Below are positions 35,935 to 47,507 of a stretch of DNA of 64,000 nt, piece by piece. Positions within the stretch are counted from its first letter, which is position 1. Each line of letters opens with the position of its first letter. The notes beneath the pieces were generated by a model, which was given only the letters and a program-made list of their open reading frames with translations, ran no database searches and had not been told where the DNA came from. Origin of the DNA: Pyricularia pennisetigena (taxonomy: Eukaryota > Ascomycota > Sordariomycetes > Magnaporthales > Pyriculariaceae); NCBI RefSeq assembly GCF_004337985.1, contig NW_021940918.1, positions 2,356,001-2,420,000 on the forward strand. Reading direction: 5' to 3'. The position numbers and the translations under genes are program-made.

Positions 35935-36542
35935 TGCTGCTCTAGCCGGCCCTGTCTCGAGGGTGCAATGTATGTTGATCGAGTTCGACCTTGAAATGTT
36001 TAAACCTAGCAGGACCGGCTGCTCAAGATGGATGAAGCTGTTGGCGGTTTTGATAAAATCCACACTGTGCTCGGAGATGCTATGTACAGGGATCAAGGCT
36101 CAAGCTTTTGGTACCTTTCGGCCCACAGCGGGGTCTCCGCCTGCCGAACTGTGCAGTTGGAGCTGTAGTCTTTCGTCATCCGGTTTGGCTGCCTGCTCCG
36201 CCAAAGGAAGCTCCGACAGCATCAACCATACGCTTAAAATCAACCATCACCAAACGGCAAACGTAGCTCACTTAAAGCTGCTAATTTCTTCATCCTGCCT
36301 GTCGACTTAAGTGATATAATCATCAAGTGCGAATCACTTATTTGATTATCACTGCTTGAGTGCACCATCCAAGGACGATTTATTCGTCTGTTTCGAGCGA
36401 GACTTTCTGTGGGTTTCTCTCATCGTCGGAAACTCCAACAAACCGTAATCGACTATTCTTAACTCTTCCCTGTTCTGCCTCTGACAAGGCGTCACATCAT
36501 TGATACTTTTGGATCCTATTCACACAGGCTCAAGTCCGCACG
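35935..36542. other. Head-to-head promoter region LIN1/UFD1
   Basis: Shared divergent upstream region of about 600 bases. A run of stop-free sequence at 35935-36096 on the minus strand continues the LIN1 frame. Confidence 0.65.
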
Positions 36543-37682
36543 ATGTATGCCTCAGCTATGCGCGGTGGCCGTCGGCCCATCGTGCAGCGCTTCGACGAGT
36601 ATTATCGGTGCTACCCCATGGTCATGGTACCGGGAGCCGAGCGGCCAGAATTGAATCATGGGTCCAAGATCATCCTTCCACCATCCGCATTGGAGAAGGT
36701 CTCCAAGCTGCATGTGCAGTGGCCTCTGCTTATGGAGCTCATCAATGGGGAGAACGATAAGCACACGCATTCTGGTGTCTTGGAGTTTGTCGCCGAAGAG
36801 GGCAGGGCCTACCTCCCCCAGTGGATGATGCAGACGCTGCAACTTGACGTCGGTGACATGATCCAGATCAAGTCCACATCGTTGGAGCTGGCTCGGATGG
36901 TCAAATTGCAACCGCAGTCCACCAAGTTCCTCGACATCAGCGACCCGCGTGCCGTGCTCGAGAAGGCCTTTCGAAATTTTGCCACCCTCACAAAGGGTGA
37001 CGTATTCAGCTTTGAATACAACGACGATGTCTATCAGATGGCAGTTCTTGACGTCAAGCCCGAGACCACCAAGATGGGTGTCAGCATGATCGAGACGGAC
37101 GTTTCAGTAGACTTCGCTGCCCCTGTTGGCTATGTAGAGCCGGAAAGGCAGGCCAAAGGGAGCGGAACCAGCACCCCACGGAGTGCCCGTGGCGGTGGCC
37201 TTCCCGCCGGTGGCTTGTTGCACAGCCAGGGTGGCATGGCGCAGGCCATCAACTACGATGCTATTGCCCCCGGCTCTGCCAGGTCAGCAGCAACCAACTT
37301 CCTGGGCGAGGGCAACAAAATCGGCAGCAAAAAGGGTAGTAAGGATGGCACACCTGTCAAATCATCGACACCGGTGGCTGGCGTGTCGACCAATGCAAAC
37401 ACCGGCGGCACAAATCAGGATCCGATCCTGCGTCGCCGTACCAATGGGCCATTGCCTCTCCGTCTGCCTTCCAACAAGCTTTTCTTCGGGTATGAGATCA
37501 AGCCCGTAAAAACTGACGCACAAAAGGAGGAAGAAAAGGAGAGCGCAAAGAGGCCACATTTCGCCGGTCAAGGACAAACGCTACGTGGTGGAGTTGCTAA
37601 GCGCAAGGGCGATGAAAATGAGCAATCTCCCGCGCCGGAAAAGCGGCCCAGTGAGGGGAGAAGGCTTGATGGGAAGGCCTGA
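36543..37682 (+). CDS. UFD1: Ufd1, ubiquitin-recognition cofactor of Cdc48
   Basis: A single exon, 379 residues, starting MYASAMRGGRRPIVQRFDEY. Residues about 14-195 are the Ufd1 double-psi barrel domain: YRCYPMVMVPGAERPELNHG, ILPPSALEKVSKLHVQWPLL, THSGVLEFVAEEGRAYLP, WMMQTLQLDVGDMIQIKS and GDVFSFEYND. The C-terminal third is Gly/Ser-rich and disordered, with basic motifs and a segment resembling the Npl4/Cdc48-binding peptide (PLPLRLPSNKLFFGYEIKP). Ufd1-Npl4 delivers ubiquitylated clients to the Cdc48 ATPase in ER-associated degradation and chromatin extraction. No intron is needed. Confidence 0.95.
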   Translation: MYASAMRGGRRPIVQRFDEYYRCYPMVMVPGAERPELNHGSKIILPPSALEKVSKLHVQWPLLMELINGENDKHTHSGVLEFVAEEGRAYLPQWMMQTLQLDVGDMIQIKSTSLELARMVKLQPQSTKFLDISDPRAVLEKAFRNFATLTKGDVFSFEYNDDVYQMAVLDVKPETTKMGVSMIETDVSVDFAAPVGYVEPERQAKGSGTSTPRSARGGGLPAGGLLHSQGGMAQAINYDAIAPGSARSAATNFLGEGNKIGSKKGSKDGTPVKSSTPVAGVSTNANTGGTNQDPILRRRTNGPLPLRLPSNKLFFGYEIKPVKTDAQKEEEKESAKRPHFAGQGQTLRGGVAKRKGDENEQSPAPEKRPSEGRRLDGKA

Positions 37683-38511
37683 TCCGGTTTTCGACTTGAA
37701 GAGGAGATAGGTTTAGGGATGGCCGACTTCTTAGACGTTCTGGTTTAGCGGTGTTACGGTGTTAGGCTTCCAATGATAGGCAAATAATCGGTATCAATGG
37801 TCAATATCTCACGGGATCTGGAGACCAGTTTTCCTCACATACTGATATTTTTCTTTATATGTGCTGGCCTACCATGGACATTCGGTGTCTCTCGACGAAA
37901 TTTGCTTGGGAATCCAGAGCAAGGTCTTTCTATTCCCAAGCAAACCAACAAACTAACCAATAAATGTTGTTCTTATTCCGGGACCCTTTGGCTTGTGTGG
38001 TCAATCTATGGCCCGTCGGTAAGTAGCTAGATAATCCCCTCTCTGTCTGTCTTTGTAGGACGGCATCGAGATGCATAGCTCAAAACAACGCACTCTGTAA
38101 AATTGACGACATGAAGCCCCAATGTCATCCAAGACCCTGTCTGAGCTTGATGCAGAAGACCAAGGATGGAATGGTAAAGAAACAAGAGCCCCTTTCCTGC
38201 TGCAAGTCGAGAAGAACTTTACTTCGCCACCTTTCACAACTAACTAGAAGTCAACTGTCACTGCAAATGACAAAAGTCAGAGCTGTAAATCAAAACACCC
38301 AGCCGAAGCTAAGCTTCAAACCTCTCCAACACTCCCTAGTGCCTTCAGTCACTATAATGTTGGACTATGTCAAAGCATCCATGATCTCTGATAGAGCTTT
38401 ACGTTAGTATTCTATTTCCAGCAGACAGATGTAGGTCATCATGCCCAATATCGAAAAAAGTGAGTATACACACCGAGCACGCAAGGGGATTTATTGATAA
38501 GACTCAAGTTC
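37683..38511. other. Convergent intergenic region
   Basis: No gene supported between the UFD1 3' end and the stop of the next minus-strand gene. Confidence 0.6.
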
Positions 38512-39168
38512 TCAAGCGACGCCGTCGCTGTCCTCGCTTCTCTCGCCCTCAAGCTTCTCCTCCTTGTAGGTGGGAGGCTGCGAGACCGAACGACGCGGGT
38601 TCGACCGGCGGGGGCCAGGCGAAGAGGGGGCCTGGTCACCGCCCTCGTTGTCTTCGGTGTCTTCGCCCTCGATGGAGTCCTGAAGATAGGTGTTGGCCAC
38701 CTCGTCGAAAGTCTCCTTCTTCACAGCCGTCTTCTTGGGCGTCGACTTTGTCTTCTTGGTGGGCGAGTCGCTGTCGCCTGAAGCTTTTGCCTTTCTCTTG
38801 GTCGGGCTCACGGCGAGGCCTACGTGCGCGTTGCCGGCGATGGTCGCGAGGGCGGTCTCTTGCTTAGATTTAAAGTCTTTCAAGATGGTTTTCGACCAGC
38901 GGCTCCTAGATTATAATAGAGGCGTGTGTTTTTTTGGGGGGGTTTTTTTTTTGTCATGTTAAGTCATGTCCCACCAAATCGGATCAGTTTGGAGTTTTGT
39001 GTCGAAAAGGAATACTCACTTGAGCGCCTCGCCGCTAAAGTCGTAGCCCCATGCCTTCATGATGGCGATGGTCTTGGGCCAGTCAGGTCTCACGGGACCG
39101 GTGCTGGTGCCTGCCCAAGAGGCCAGGATGAGGTCCCGTTCAGCCTCGGCGTTCCAGGCTCCAGGCAT
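38512..39168 (-). CDS. Small SANT/Myb-like basic nuclear protein (paralogue 3)
   Basis: Exons 39020-39168 and 38512-38905 (minus) give 180 residues, with donor GTGAGT, acceptor ATCTAG and phase 2. Residues 1-60 are the module: WNAEAERDLILASWAGTS, PDWPKTIAIMKAWGYDFSGE, ALKSRWSKTILKDF. The layout of W, LI, W and GY matches the five exons at 46.7-48.2 kb, and the intron interrupts the third helix at the same place and phase. The tail has SPTKRKAKAS, SPTKKTKSTPKKT, an acidic stretch (EGEDTEDNEGGD), then RRSNPRRS. It is probably a DNA/chromatin-associated protein, by composition only. Confidence 0.82.
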
Positions 39169-40166
39169 TTTGATTTGATGGTTGAGCGGATAGTCAAGTT
39201 TTTGAATGATGTGATGTGTGTTCAGAACAAGCACTTGTCCTACTTGAACAGGGCGTGAAATGGTTTTTGCGAGGAATCTTGTTCGGTTTGGGAGTGATGA
39301 AAATGTGAAATAGGTGAGAACTTAGAAGGGAGAGAACGCGTAGACAGGTTAGTAAGAGGGAGTAACTCTATTCCAAATGCTCGGGAGCAGTTTTGTTTTT
39401 TCTCAGTGGTCGAAATTACTGTTGCTCTATTTGCTTTGAGAATAGCTGCCAGAACTCGAGCCTTACTTCTTCCTCACCTTGACAAAGAAACTCAGTGTTG
39501 GCTGACTGTTTCCAACCACTCGCCACCAGCCCTACCAGTATTTAAACTACCTGACTACTGCCTGTACTTTCAACACCAAATAATATCTACCTACCGAATT
39601 CAATGCCTCACCGCTGTTATGCCAGTCAGGTTTTTGGTACAGTCTATCTGCTGATACATAGCAAGCAGCATCAGTCATCAAATATAAATTACCGTCTTGC
39701 CAGTACTTGGGGTGAAAACCACTACGAGAAACCAAGTAGCCGACGTTGACTAGTCTGCAACCGTCTCCTTGGGCGATATCGAATCAAATAAAAATACGGA
39801 TAAAATGGTAGTCGCGCGAGAACTTGAGAGCCTAATGCCTCAGAAGAGAATATTTTCACTGATGATCGCTCTCCCTCCATGTCGCCTCTCTATGTTCAAG
39901 TTATCCCTCACCAGCATGTATCTGCTCAATGAAAAGAAACAAAATCATAACGCAACATCTTTGCCACTCTTTCCCGTAGCCTCTAGTATCATTGTTCCGT
40001 GACTTGTGTACAGCGCGAGAGGAAAATAAGAGAAATCATGACCATGGAAGCAGACCAAACGGGGGACCCAACGCAAGACAGACGAAAGCATGTCCGGAAA
40101 AGGCGGGCATATTGCCGTACGATTCGGCGAATGCAGCAGTTTCAGTTCCCCCCAGCGGCTCCTTAT
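39169..40166. other. Intergenic
   Basis: No gene supported. It holds the promoter of paralogue 3 and the 3' flank of paralogue 4. Confidence 0.55.
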
Positions 40167-40664
40167 TCAAGTCTTAGCAAAGATATCCTCCTCCTCCTGC
40201 TCTTTGGTGAACTTGAATGGGTTGTCGTCGGAAGCCTCCTGGCTTTCCTCCTTCTTGAATTCATCCTGGGATATGCTGTCTGCCTTTTCCTCGGTCTTCT
40301 TTTTGCCCTTGCCACGCGGAGTCTTGGGCGTGCTTGTCTTCTTGGTCACTCCAACTGGCTTGGAGGCGGGGGATGGGGTTCCGGTCTCGGCGGCTGCGAA
40401 GCCCAACTTCACCTTGATCTGTCGGAAGCGAGTCTGTTCATATTGCTCAACATTCAGTCAATATATCGGTTACGGGGAGCAGAAAGACAAAAGAGATTCT
40501 AGTCGCACCCGGGCGCAACCGCCGTTCTTGAGGTTTGCATCTTGGGCCACGGCATCCCAGTCCACATCCGGAGCGTTCTTGTTATGCTTCATGACGTACA
40601 TAAAGAAGGCGGCCTCCTGGGCAGTCGGTGCAGGGGCTTCCTTCTTGGGAGTCTCGGGAGCCAT
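40167..40664 (-). CDS. Small SANT/Myb-like basic nuclear protein (paralogue 4)
   Basis: Exons 40509-40664 and 40167-40433 (minus) give 140 residues. The donor GTGCGA is weak but the acceptor AACAG and phase 0 close the frame. The module at about 14-67 (TAQEAAFFMYVMKHNKNAPD, VDWDAVAQDANLKNGGCAR, TRFRQIKVKLGF) is the nearest relative in the window of the gene at 18.0-18.4 kb. The tail carries TPKTPRGKGKKKTEEK and ends EEEDIFAKT. No targeting signal other than basic clusters is visible. Chromatin association is inferred. Confidence 0.82.
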
Positions 40665-41756
40665 GGCCGATGAGCTTCGTTTGTACTGTATTGTTTAAAT
40701 CTGAATTAAATTTCCGCTTGGTTGATGTTGTGTGGGGGGGGATTGGTGAGATATGATGGCGCTGAAGGCAAAGTGAGAGATGAGAGGCGGCAGTCGGGAG
40801 GTGGTGAATTGCGTGTAGATTTGGGCAATGCAAAAGGGGCCAACTCACGTAAATAGTCTCGAGAAATGGATATGACTGTCTCAAAGACCATGGAATATGC
40901 TAGCTTTGGGATGGATGTTCTATCCAGTCAAAAAAGAAGATGAATGTAGACAAAAGGATAATTTGTCGCTGGTTGCTGAGCAGACTCGGAATTTTCGATT
41001 GGGAAAATCGGGTTGTTGTTCAGGCGCAGACGGAGAGATGTTTGCTGGTTATCAAAATTAACAAGGAGACATGCCTGCCTAAATGGGGGATCGATGGCGA
41101 GCACCATGTCCAAGATCTCTCCAACTGCCAAATGGACGAAACATGAGGAGAGCTACCAGGTTCTTAGGGAGCTAAATATTAGGAGGCCTTGTGGAAGAGG
41201 ATCGAAACAAGACAAAGAAAGTATAGGTATCTGTCTATTCTTTATAAATGAGTGGATATAACTAATCACCAATCTGCTTTTATGCATTCTTATATGCCTA
41301 TATTATTTTCGTCAGTTCCATCTTTAGGCAAAGGCAAAGGATTGATCGAACCAAGAAAAGTCTTTGATGTTGGAGAAGACTTCTAATTTTATCGAAAATT
41401 CATCGCACAATTAGTAAGTGCGTGGTAGCAATCTGAGTATATTGGTACATGCCTTTTTTTGAGCGGTAATCTCAGTTGTCGCAAACCCCTCCAAACGCCA
41501 GAAACACCTGAATCTAAACCCAAAATGAACATCGGAACCGTAACTGAGAAAAGAGAGGCGCATGAACGTGTAATACACATGCAACCAAAAAGTAAGACAA
41601 GAAAAACCAGAGAAGAGAAGCCCAAACGAGAAGAGGATCGTTTTGAGCCAGGGGCATCTTGCATTTGAAAGAGAAACAAATTAACGTGAATCATGAGGTA
41701 TCTAGACGAGACCTGTAAAAATAACCTGCTCAGTCTGACTTTGATCCTGCTAACTG
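40665..41756. other. Intergenic
   Basis: No gene supported. It holds the promoter of paralogue 4, then AT-rich unique sequence to the stop of paralogue 5. Confidence 0.55.
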
Positions 41757-42512
41757 TCAGATTGTGTGGTATTGGGAATCATCCCATCCTTCTCCAGTCG
41801 AATGAGCCTGTACCATGTGAGAGTCGACCATGGCAGAAGAAGCTTGTTCACCAAAGTTGGGGGGCATGCCAAAGTTGAGGTAGGTAGGGCTGTTGTGCCA
41901 GGACGGCTGCTGTTCATGATCAGGGCTGCATTGAGTATCCGAAGCAGGAGAAAATTCGAAAGCCTCCGCGTTGAGGAATTCGCTCACAGGGCTACCCATC
42001 AAGTCGCTGCTGGGTGTCATGAGCCTGTTGTGAAATCTGACTTGGCTGTCGGGATATACGACGCAAGTCGTTGGTGTGGGTAAGGGGGCAAACGAAGGGG
42101 ATTCGAGTTTGACATTTGCGAATGGCGATGCCGTGTAGTTTTTGCCCCCTATAGGAGTCTCATCGAGTGCAGAATCTTGGCTAGTCGGTTGCTTTCCTTT
42201 CACAGTTACGCCTTTCTCCTTCCTGGGTTTGGTCACTCGGGTAGCGTTATCGGCTGATTTATGCAGTTTGGCCTCGGGATCCATCGATGCCTTGAAACGG
42301 CTGTATCGCATTCTTGCGGCATGGCCGTTGGTGATGGGCTGAAGAAGAACGGGGTCTGCAGCGACTTTGTTCCAATCAATCTAATCCAAGGTCAGTATAA
42401 GTGGTTGTAGTGTAGTTTATGGATTCCGGGCCATACTCACATCCTTGAGATTTTTCTGTTTTAACATTGCAAAAAGGAGCCGGCACATTGCCTTGTCGTT
42501 TGTGGTAGCCAT
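41757..42512 (-). CDS. SANT/Myb-like protein with long disordered tail (paralogue 5)
   Basis: Exons 42441-42512 and 41757-42380 (minus) give 231 residues, with donor GTGAGT, acceptor GATTAG and phase 0. The module covers about residues 5-58: NDKAMCRLLFAMLKQKNLKD, IDWNKVAADPVLLQP, HAARMRYSRFKASM. The tail differs from the other paralogues. After one basic stretch (TRVTKPRKEKGVTVKGK) it is Ser/Pro/Phe-rich and uncharged (SPFANVKLESPSFAPLPTP, SDLMGSPVSEFLNAEAF), like an activation domain. It could be a transcriptional regulator rather than a histone-like packer; this is inference. Confidence 0.78.
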
Positions 42513-42785
42513 GGTAGACAAGACGTATTCTCCCAGCAAATAGAAATATTACCCAAGAAAATAAGTAATCGATGAAAGGTAATAAACAAGAATGGGACAA
42601 AGAAGTTGATGCTTTTGATTACAGTAAAATATGCAAATAGCGACTGGTCAGGGACATTAGAAAACCAGGGCTAGGGTATGCAGGGCGAGGCAAGCAAAAG
42701 TTCCAAAGCGAGAAAGCCTGGAAGCCAGTTGGGCAGTGTCAAGGTGGGATCGAGCCAATATATGCCAAATCTGTCCCGACGCCTT

Positions 42786-42817
42786 GCTCAGGTACCTGGG
42801 TAGGTACCTACCTGAGC
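42786..42817. repeat. Inverted repeat with GGTACC core
   Basis: Nine-base arms GCTCAGGTA and TACCTGAGC flank a 14-base loop that itself contains GGTAGGTACC-type sequence. It could form a hairpin or bind a dimeric factor. Confidence 0.6.
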
Positions 42818-42916
42818 TATGGGGATTGGTATTGTCACACTGTGCTGGTAGCAAATAGATTCCGGGGTTGATCAAGGCAAGGGCAGGTTGCGTAGCTATC
42901 GGGATGAACGAACAAA

Positions 42917-42918
42917 NN

Positions 42919-42957
<39 letters not shown>
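42917..42957. repeat. Poly(A) run with two undetermined bases
   Basis: NN at 42917-42918 followed by 39 A. The two N show that the assembly could not resolve the homopolymer, so its true length is unknown. Confidence 0.85.
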
Positions 42958-42959
<2 letters not shown>

Positions 42960-45064
42960 AGAGGATCGAGGATCGCCCAGAACCAAGGAAGATTTGTCTG
43001 AGTATGTAGGTAGTCGGTTGCTCTCGAGAAGCAAGACCAGCAAACAACTACCATGCAACACTGCAATGAAGCAATCAGGATGTCCACTTGGGCTGCATGG
43101 CTTACAGTGAGATATTGATATTCTTTTACTTGCGCAGACAAGCGCAATACTGCGATTGGAGAAGACTGTCGCCCGTAAAGAGTGGGCGTTGCCTGGGCAG
43201 CGGGAGGGGTGATGGCGTACATGCTTGTGCCTGGAGAGAGTGCGTCACACCTATTCCACATTGCATGTCGCATGATGCTCGACTAGACTCATCTCCTCTC
43301 TACAGTAGTACCAGTAACTAGTACTGCCCGCAGGTCTAGAAAGTAAGTATGAGTGGGAGAAAGGCATTAATGGCGGGCTAGGTGGGGTGGAAGGGTGGCG
43401 ACGCGGCAACTCGCGTAAAGTGCCTGCATCAAGTTTCTGGGCCGGCGTTTTTCTTTTGTGCATGATCCCTGTCGCCAAACCCAGCTACCCCTCTCAGGTG
43501 TTTGCTTTTGCTCATACTCACCCCTTGCCTTGGCTGCCTCTTTGTCGCCAGTTGGACAAACACCCGCTGACGCGACGCCTCTTTTGCATTCCATTGCGCT
43601 CATCTGGTTTTGCCTAATGGCCGCCTTGACGCAAGGGTTGGTCTTTTTTTTTCTCTTGTGATTCAGCAAGGCGCGGCTCGAAAACGAGTTGGCGACCGAA
43701 CGGCGCAAACTTGTTCTGCTTCATTGTCCAATCGTTGCATTGTGAGGCTTGAGGTGTCAAAGTGTGTGGGTGGTCGGGCAATCCTAGCTCGAAACATCGG
43801 TGACTCATACATATCTAGTCAATACCACCGCCAAGGACTACGGAAAGGAGGGAGACCGGGAAATGTTGGGAAATTGAGGGGGCTGGGATCTTTTTGCTGC
43901 GCAGCGCGCCCGGGAGGATTGCCGGCAGTCCCGGACGCGACACCAAATGATACGATATTCGCACGCTATCACGTGAATCAGCCCCCCCTTTTTAAGTGGG
44001 AATTGGGTTTCGCCCATGATTGGTGCTAGACCAGTTTAGGAAGTGAGCGGACGGAAAGGTCAAGGAGTCCTTGCCACGAAGAGATCTAGACTAATGCAAC
44101 AGTTGATGAAATTTAATAGCATATAACGTGGACAGACAAAAGACAGCAAGACATTCATGTCCATTCGAGACAAAGATATATACTATTCACAAAGCAACTG
44201 AGTTTTACAGAGTGCAGAAAGTTCAAGAACTTGTGGCGCCATAGTTTTTTCACCATTTGCCTGCATCCTCACGGTCGATGCATGTAGCCAAGACCCATGA
44301 CCGCTGGAGACATCAACTCTCATGTCTCTCGGCGCGGCGCCTTGTTGGACTCGAGGACTCCTGATTTTGCCCCACTTTGTCCATCACATAACCACTTCGG
44401 GCTTGCCTTTTTACCACTTTTAAATTCCTCTTAACTGAACTAGCCATATTGAGGCCAGGTATACTTATTTTCCCCGTCACAGGTTTCAATGCTGGAAACC
44501 ACAAGTACCCAAAAGATAAGGGAGAAATATTTAAACCAGTGGCAGTGGGGGCCAAATGTCATCTTTAAGGTCAAAGGTCTAGACTAGATACTTTCGTAGG
44601 CAGTATTAACATCCAAGGATAAGACGCGATATCACGTGTAGCGCCAGAGCTGCGCACGGGCCTCGGTGGAAGCGCTGCTACTACTTGTCGAACCGATATG
44701 GTCCCTGCAAAGTACTCTTCCCGCCCAAAATCACGTCCAAACCCACCCGCCTTGCCGCTCGAGGTACCTACTCTCCTAACAATCCGTCCGTCTCTTCATT
44801 TCCTAGCCAGGTCCTGGGCGGGCGAGCAAGCAAGTGACAAACCCAGGCGCTTCCTTAGTGCTCGGAGAAGATGAACCACAAGAATTGGAGCGATCGTGCA
44901 GATCGGGATTTATTCTTTACGATTTTGTCAGTTAAGCAAATCGGAGTGATAAGTGTACGCTAGCTTCTACTTGTTCTCCTTGCAACTCTAGAACTAATTG
45001 AGACCTCATTGATCAAAGGGGGCGGAATGGCAAACAATCGGCAGCCACATGCGCACGCTAGGCT

Positions 45065-46211
45065 ATGGCTTCACCAATGAAGGATGTCGGTGAGTTTATT
45101 TGTTCCTTTAATTATTTGGTTCAAATGTGTGTTGAAGTTTCGATTGCATCCTGCGGTCGTCCAATAAGCTTTTTCTTTTTTTTTTTTTTTTTTTTTTTCT
45201 TTTTTCTCTTTGTCCCATCATCTCTTTTCAAGCTCATCCAACGGCCCAAGAATTGCTATATTGCTATATTAGCATAGTGTGATAAAAACATCACCGCTAC
45301 CTCTTGGTAGTTTAATTGTTCTGATGGGCAGCACCTCCTGCTTTCTTCACAATCTAATATTATATAAACCTATTCATCTATTATTACTATAAATGTTTTT
45401 GTCACCGATTCGTCTCCAAATACCACTTACTGCTGCTGTTGTTGTGGCCTAAACGATGCAACTTCTTCCACACTCTGAATATGCTACTCGTTACTTTCCA
45501 TCTTGAACCTTTATACAACGTAACCAATATCAACTGACCAATTTCCTGCATAGCCAACACTTCCAAGGCTTGCGGCGTGCCCAGAACAAAGCCGAAGCCA
45601 ATGACAATGTCGAAAGTAGTCCCAGGAGAGCAGACCCGACATTGAACCCCATTACACGCAGGCCTGGACCCGGACGTGGACGTCCGCGAAGGTTGCCAGG
45701 ACAGTCAGGAGAAACACCTACCGCTGGAGAGGCTCCCGTAACACCGACAACCCCGGCGTCTGCCCAAGACCAGCCAGACATAAAATATCACGGCCAACCA
45801 CAAGCAGACCCTCAGCTTCAAGTGCAAATTGGGGATACACATCTGCAAAACTCTTCCCTTCGTCATGCCCACCAGCAGCACGACTTACATCAAAATGAGC
45901 CTTCGCAGCATTGTAATCAACAGCAAGAGCAACAACAACAGCAACAGCACCACCAACCACAGTCACAACCCCAGCCCATGGCAATGATGGTTCCTTTACA
46001 TACAGACGGCATTGATTTTGGCCCTCACGATCCCGATGATGATGACGATGCCGGGCATGATATAAAACGACAACGACAGGAATCGCCCACTGATCCCTCT
46101 CTGGATGACGAGGCAGTACTCCATGCTCTGGCTGCCGCCAACGGCACCGGACCTGTTGATACTTATTCTGATGAGTATGTTCTTGATTCCCTCAACGAGC
46201 TTGGCAGCTAA
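45065..46211 (+). CDS. AT-hook, Gln/His-rich putative DNA-binding protein
   Basis: Proposed exons 45065-45089 (MASPMKDV plus one base) and 45568-46211 give 222 residues. The donor is GTGAGT, a CTGAC branch motif lies at about 45534, and the acceptor is TCCAAG. The 478-base intron is long and contains a poly(T) run, so the first exon is less sure than the second. The body has a clear AT-hook-like motif, RRPGPGRGRPRRLP, at about 38-51, then a Gln/His-rich stretch (QQQEQQQQQQHHQPQSQPQP), an acidic DPDDDDDAGHD patch and an acidic, hydrophobic C-terminus (DEYVLDSLNELGS). A minor-groove-binding regulator is likely from the motif; targets are unknown. Confidence 0.68.
45171..45205. repeat. Poly(T)-rich tract inside the putative first intron
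   Basis: A long T run broken by single C residues, within the proposed intron 45090-45567. Confidence 0.7.
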
Positions 46212-46707
46212 GTTTTTGCATATTAACCGGAAGCACTGCTGGGGAGAACAGCTTTGGGTACGGCGAGGCATAGGTGTCTTCTTCTGCCATAGTGCTCTGG
46301 AATTAAGCATGTGGCACTAATTGTTTGGGCTGATACACTGTACGACGGGAGTTATGGGAGGTAAAGGGACACATGAGTAGCGTGAAAGGATATAATATAT
46401 GGTGTATTGGGCATTGAAGCCATGTTTGGCCGTTGTTTGCTTGTCGATCAATGCCAATAAGGAAGTTTTGAAAGGCTGGTTGTTTCCCAGTTTTGTTGGG
46501 CTCGGCTTCGACAACGGTGGGAATTTTATGAAATTCTAAAGAACTTGAAGGATCGAATTTCGTTCATATTTCTGCCAGCACCAAATCACTTCCCCGAAGA
46601 CACATCAACATCCATCGGTTTCCCCCGTCCGATCGACTTTCCCCCTGAACTTTTATTCAAGCCTTCGACCAGACCAGCAACAAAGTAACCATCGATCTTC
46701 GAGAGCA
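46212..46707. other. Intergenic, AT-hook gene to SANT-exon array
   Basis: No gene supported. The last 150 bases are C/T-rich (CTTCCCCGAAGAC... CCCCCTGAAC) and look like a fungal promoter for exon copy A. Confidence 0.6.
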
Positions 46708-46859
46708 ATGCCTATGAAATGGGATGATGGCGCTGTTGCCATGTTGTGCGGCACGATTGTTGCGATCCTTGGCACTGATGGCATCACTCAGGATCAAAAG
46801 GACGCAATCGTACAGAGGATGAATTCCGCTGGCTACGACGTTGCCTGGAACGGTATTAG
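46708..46859 (+). CDS. SANT-like exon copy A
   Basis: Fifty codons plus two bases, starting MPMKWDDGAVAMLCG; the domain continues GITQDQKDAIVQRMNSAGYD and VAWNGI. The donor is weak (GTTCGT). If unspliced it would run 21 more codons into intron-like sequence. If joined to 48302 the junction codon is Arg, giving IRQHLQKLKK. An alternative acceptor at 46991-46992 (CCCTCAG) would join it in frame to copy B through a Lys-rich linker. Confidence 0.6.
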
Positions 46860-46994
46860 GTTCGTAGGACTTTCTGTTCCGTTCTTGACAAAGAGCATGT
46901 TCTGCTGCGTACCATTTTCTTGACCTGACCATTCTCTCACCTTAATTTTGTCAACCCAACCCAACCCATCCCCCCTCAACATCTTCCCTCAGAG

Positions 46995-47015
46995 AAAAAA
47001 AAAAAAAAAAAAAAA
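46995..47015. repeat. Poly(A) run between copies A and B
   Basis: Twenty-one A immediately upstream of copy B; if the A-to-B splice is used it would encode a run of lysines. Confidence 0.8.
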
Positions 47016-47035
47016 GAAGCGCCCGTTCATACATC

Positions 47036-47178
47036 ATGCCCAGATTCGAGGATATCAAGGGACATCTTTTTGAAGCCATCTGGCGCGTCACTGCTCCGTC
47101 GTTTGGGCCGGATCAGCAGATGGCAGTAATCAGCCATCTCAAGGCCAAAGGCATCGAGATGACCTGGGACGCTGTGCG
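47036..47178 (+). CDS. SANT-like exon copy B
   Basis: Forty-seven codons plus two bases: MPRFEDIKGHLFEAIWRVTA, then FGPDQQMAVISHLKAKGIEM, TWDAV. The first Trp of the module is replaced by Phe. The donor is GTACGA. Joining to 48302 gives AVRQHLQKL. A frame-keeping acceptor at 47269-47270 (AATCAG) would instead join it to copy C through a His/Thr-rich linker. Confidence 0.6.
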
Positions 47179-47361
47179 GTACGAAAACCACCTCGCTTTC
47201 AAATTCATGTTTGCTCTTCTTTCCTTTCATTTGCTTCATTTGCTTCAACCTCCGGATTCATACAAATCAGCACACACTCACTCACTCACACACACCTGCA
47301 ACACAACCACTTCCACACAAAACCGTCCTATCCTATTGCTTTTCAACCCGATACGACCAAT

Positions 47362-47507
47362 ATGCCGCAGAATTGGAGTGCTCTCGGTCTGCACGAGGAC
47401 CTTGTGACCGTGCTGCTCAAGCAAGATATAGTTTCCACTGACAACTGGAAGACTGTGCTTGCCGGTATGCATGAAGCTGGGTATCAGTTCACCTGGAGAG
47501 GGTTTGA
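47362..47507 (+). CDS. SANT-like exon copy C
   Basis: Forty-eight codons plus two bases: MPQNWSALGLHEDLVTVLLK, then STDNWKTVLAGMHEAGYQFT, WRGF. The donor GTAAGA is good. Without splicing the next codons are GAG TAA, so the exon can also end a protein exactly at the domain boundary. Joining to 48302 gives GFEQHLQKL. Confidence 0.62.

Larger units (their letters stand above)
42513..45064. other. Long intergenic region (2.5 kb)
   Basis: No gene supported. It contains an inverted repeat at 42786-42817 and a poly(A) run interrupted by two N at 42917-42918. It also contains the promoter of the AT-hook gene. An open frame at 43610-44029 (+) has no recognisable feature. Confidence 0.5.

Noticed and set aside
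43610..44029. 139-codon plus-strand frame in the 2.5-kb gap
   Set aside because: No family features, atypical composition, and not extendable by plausible splicing.
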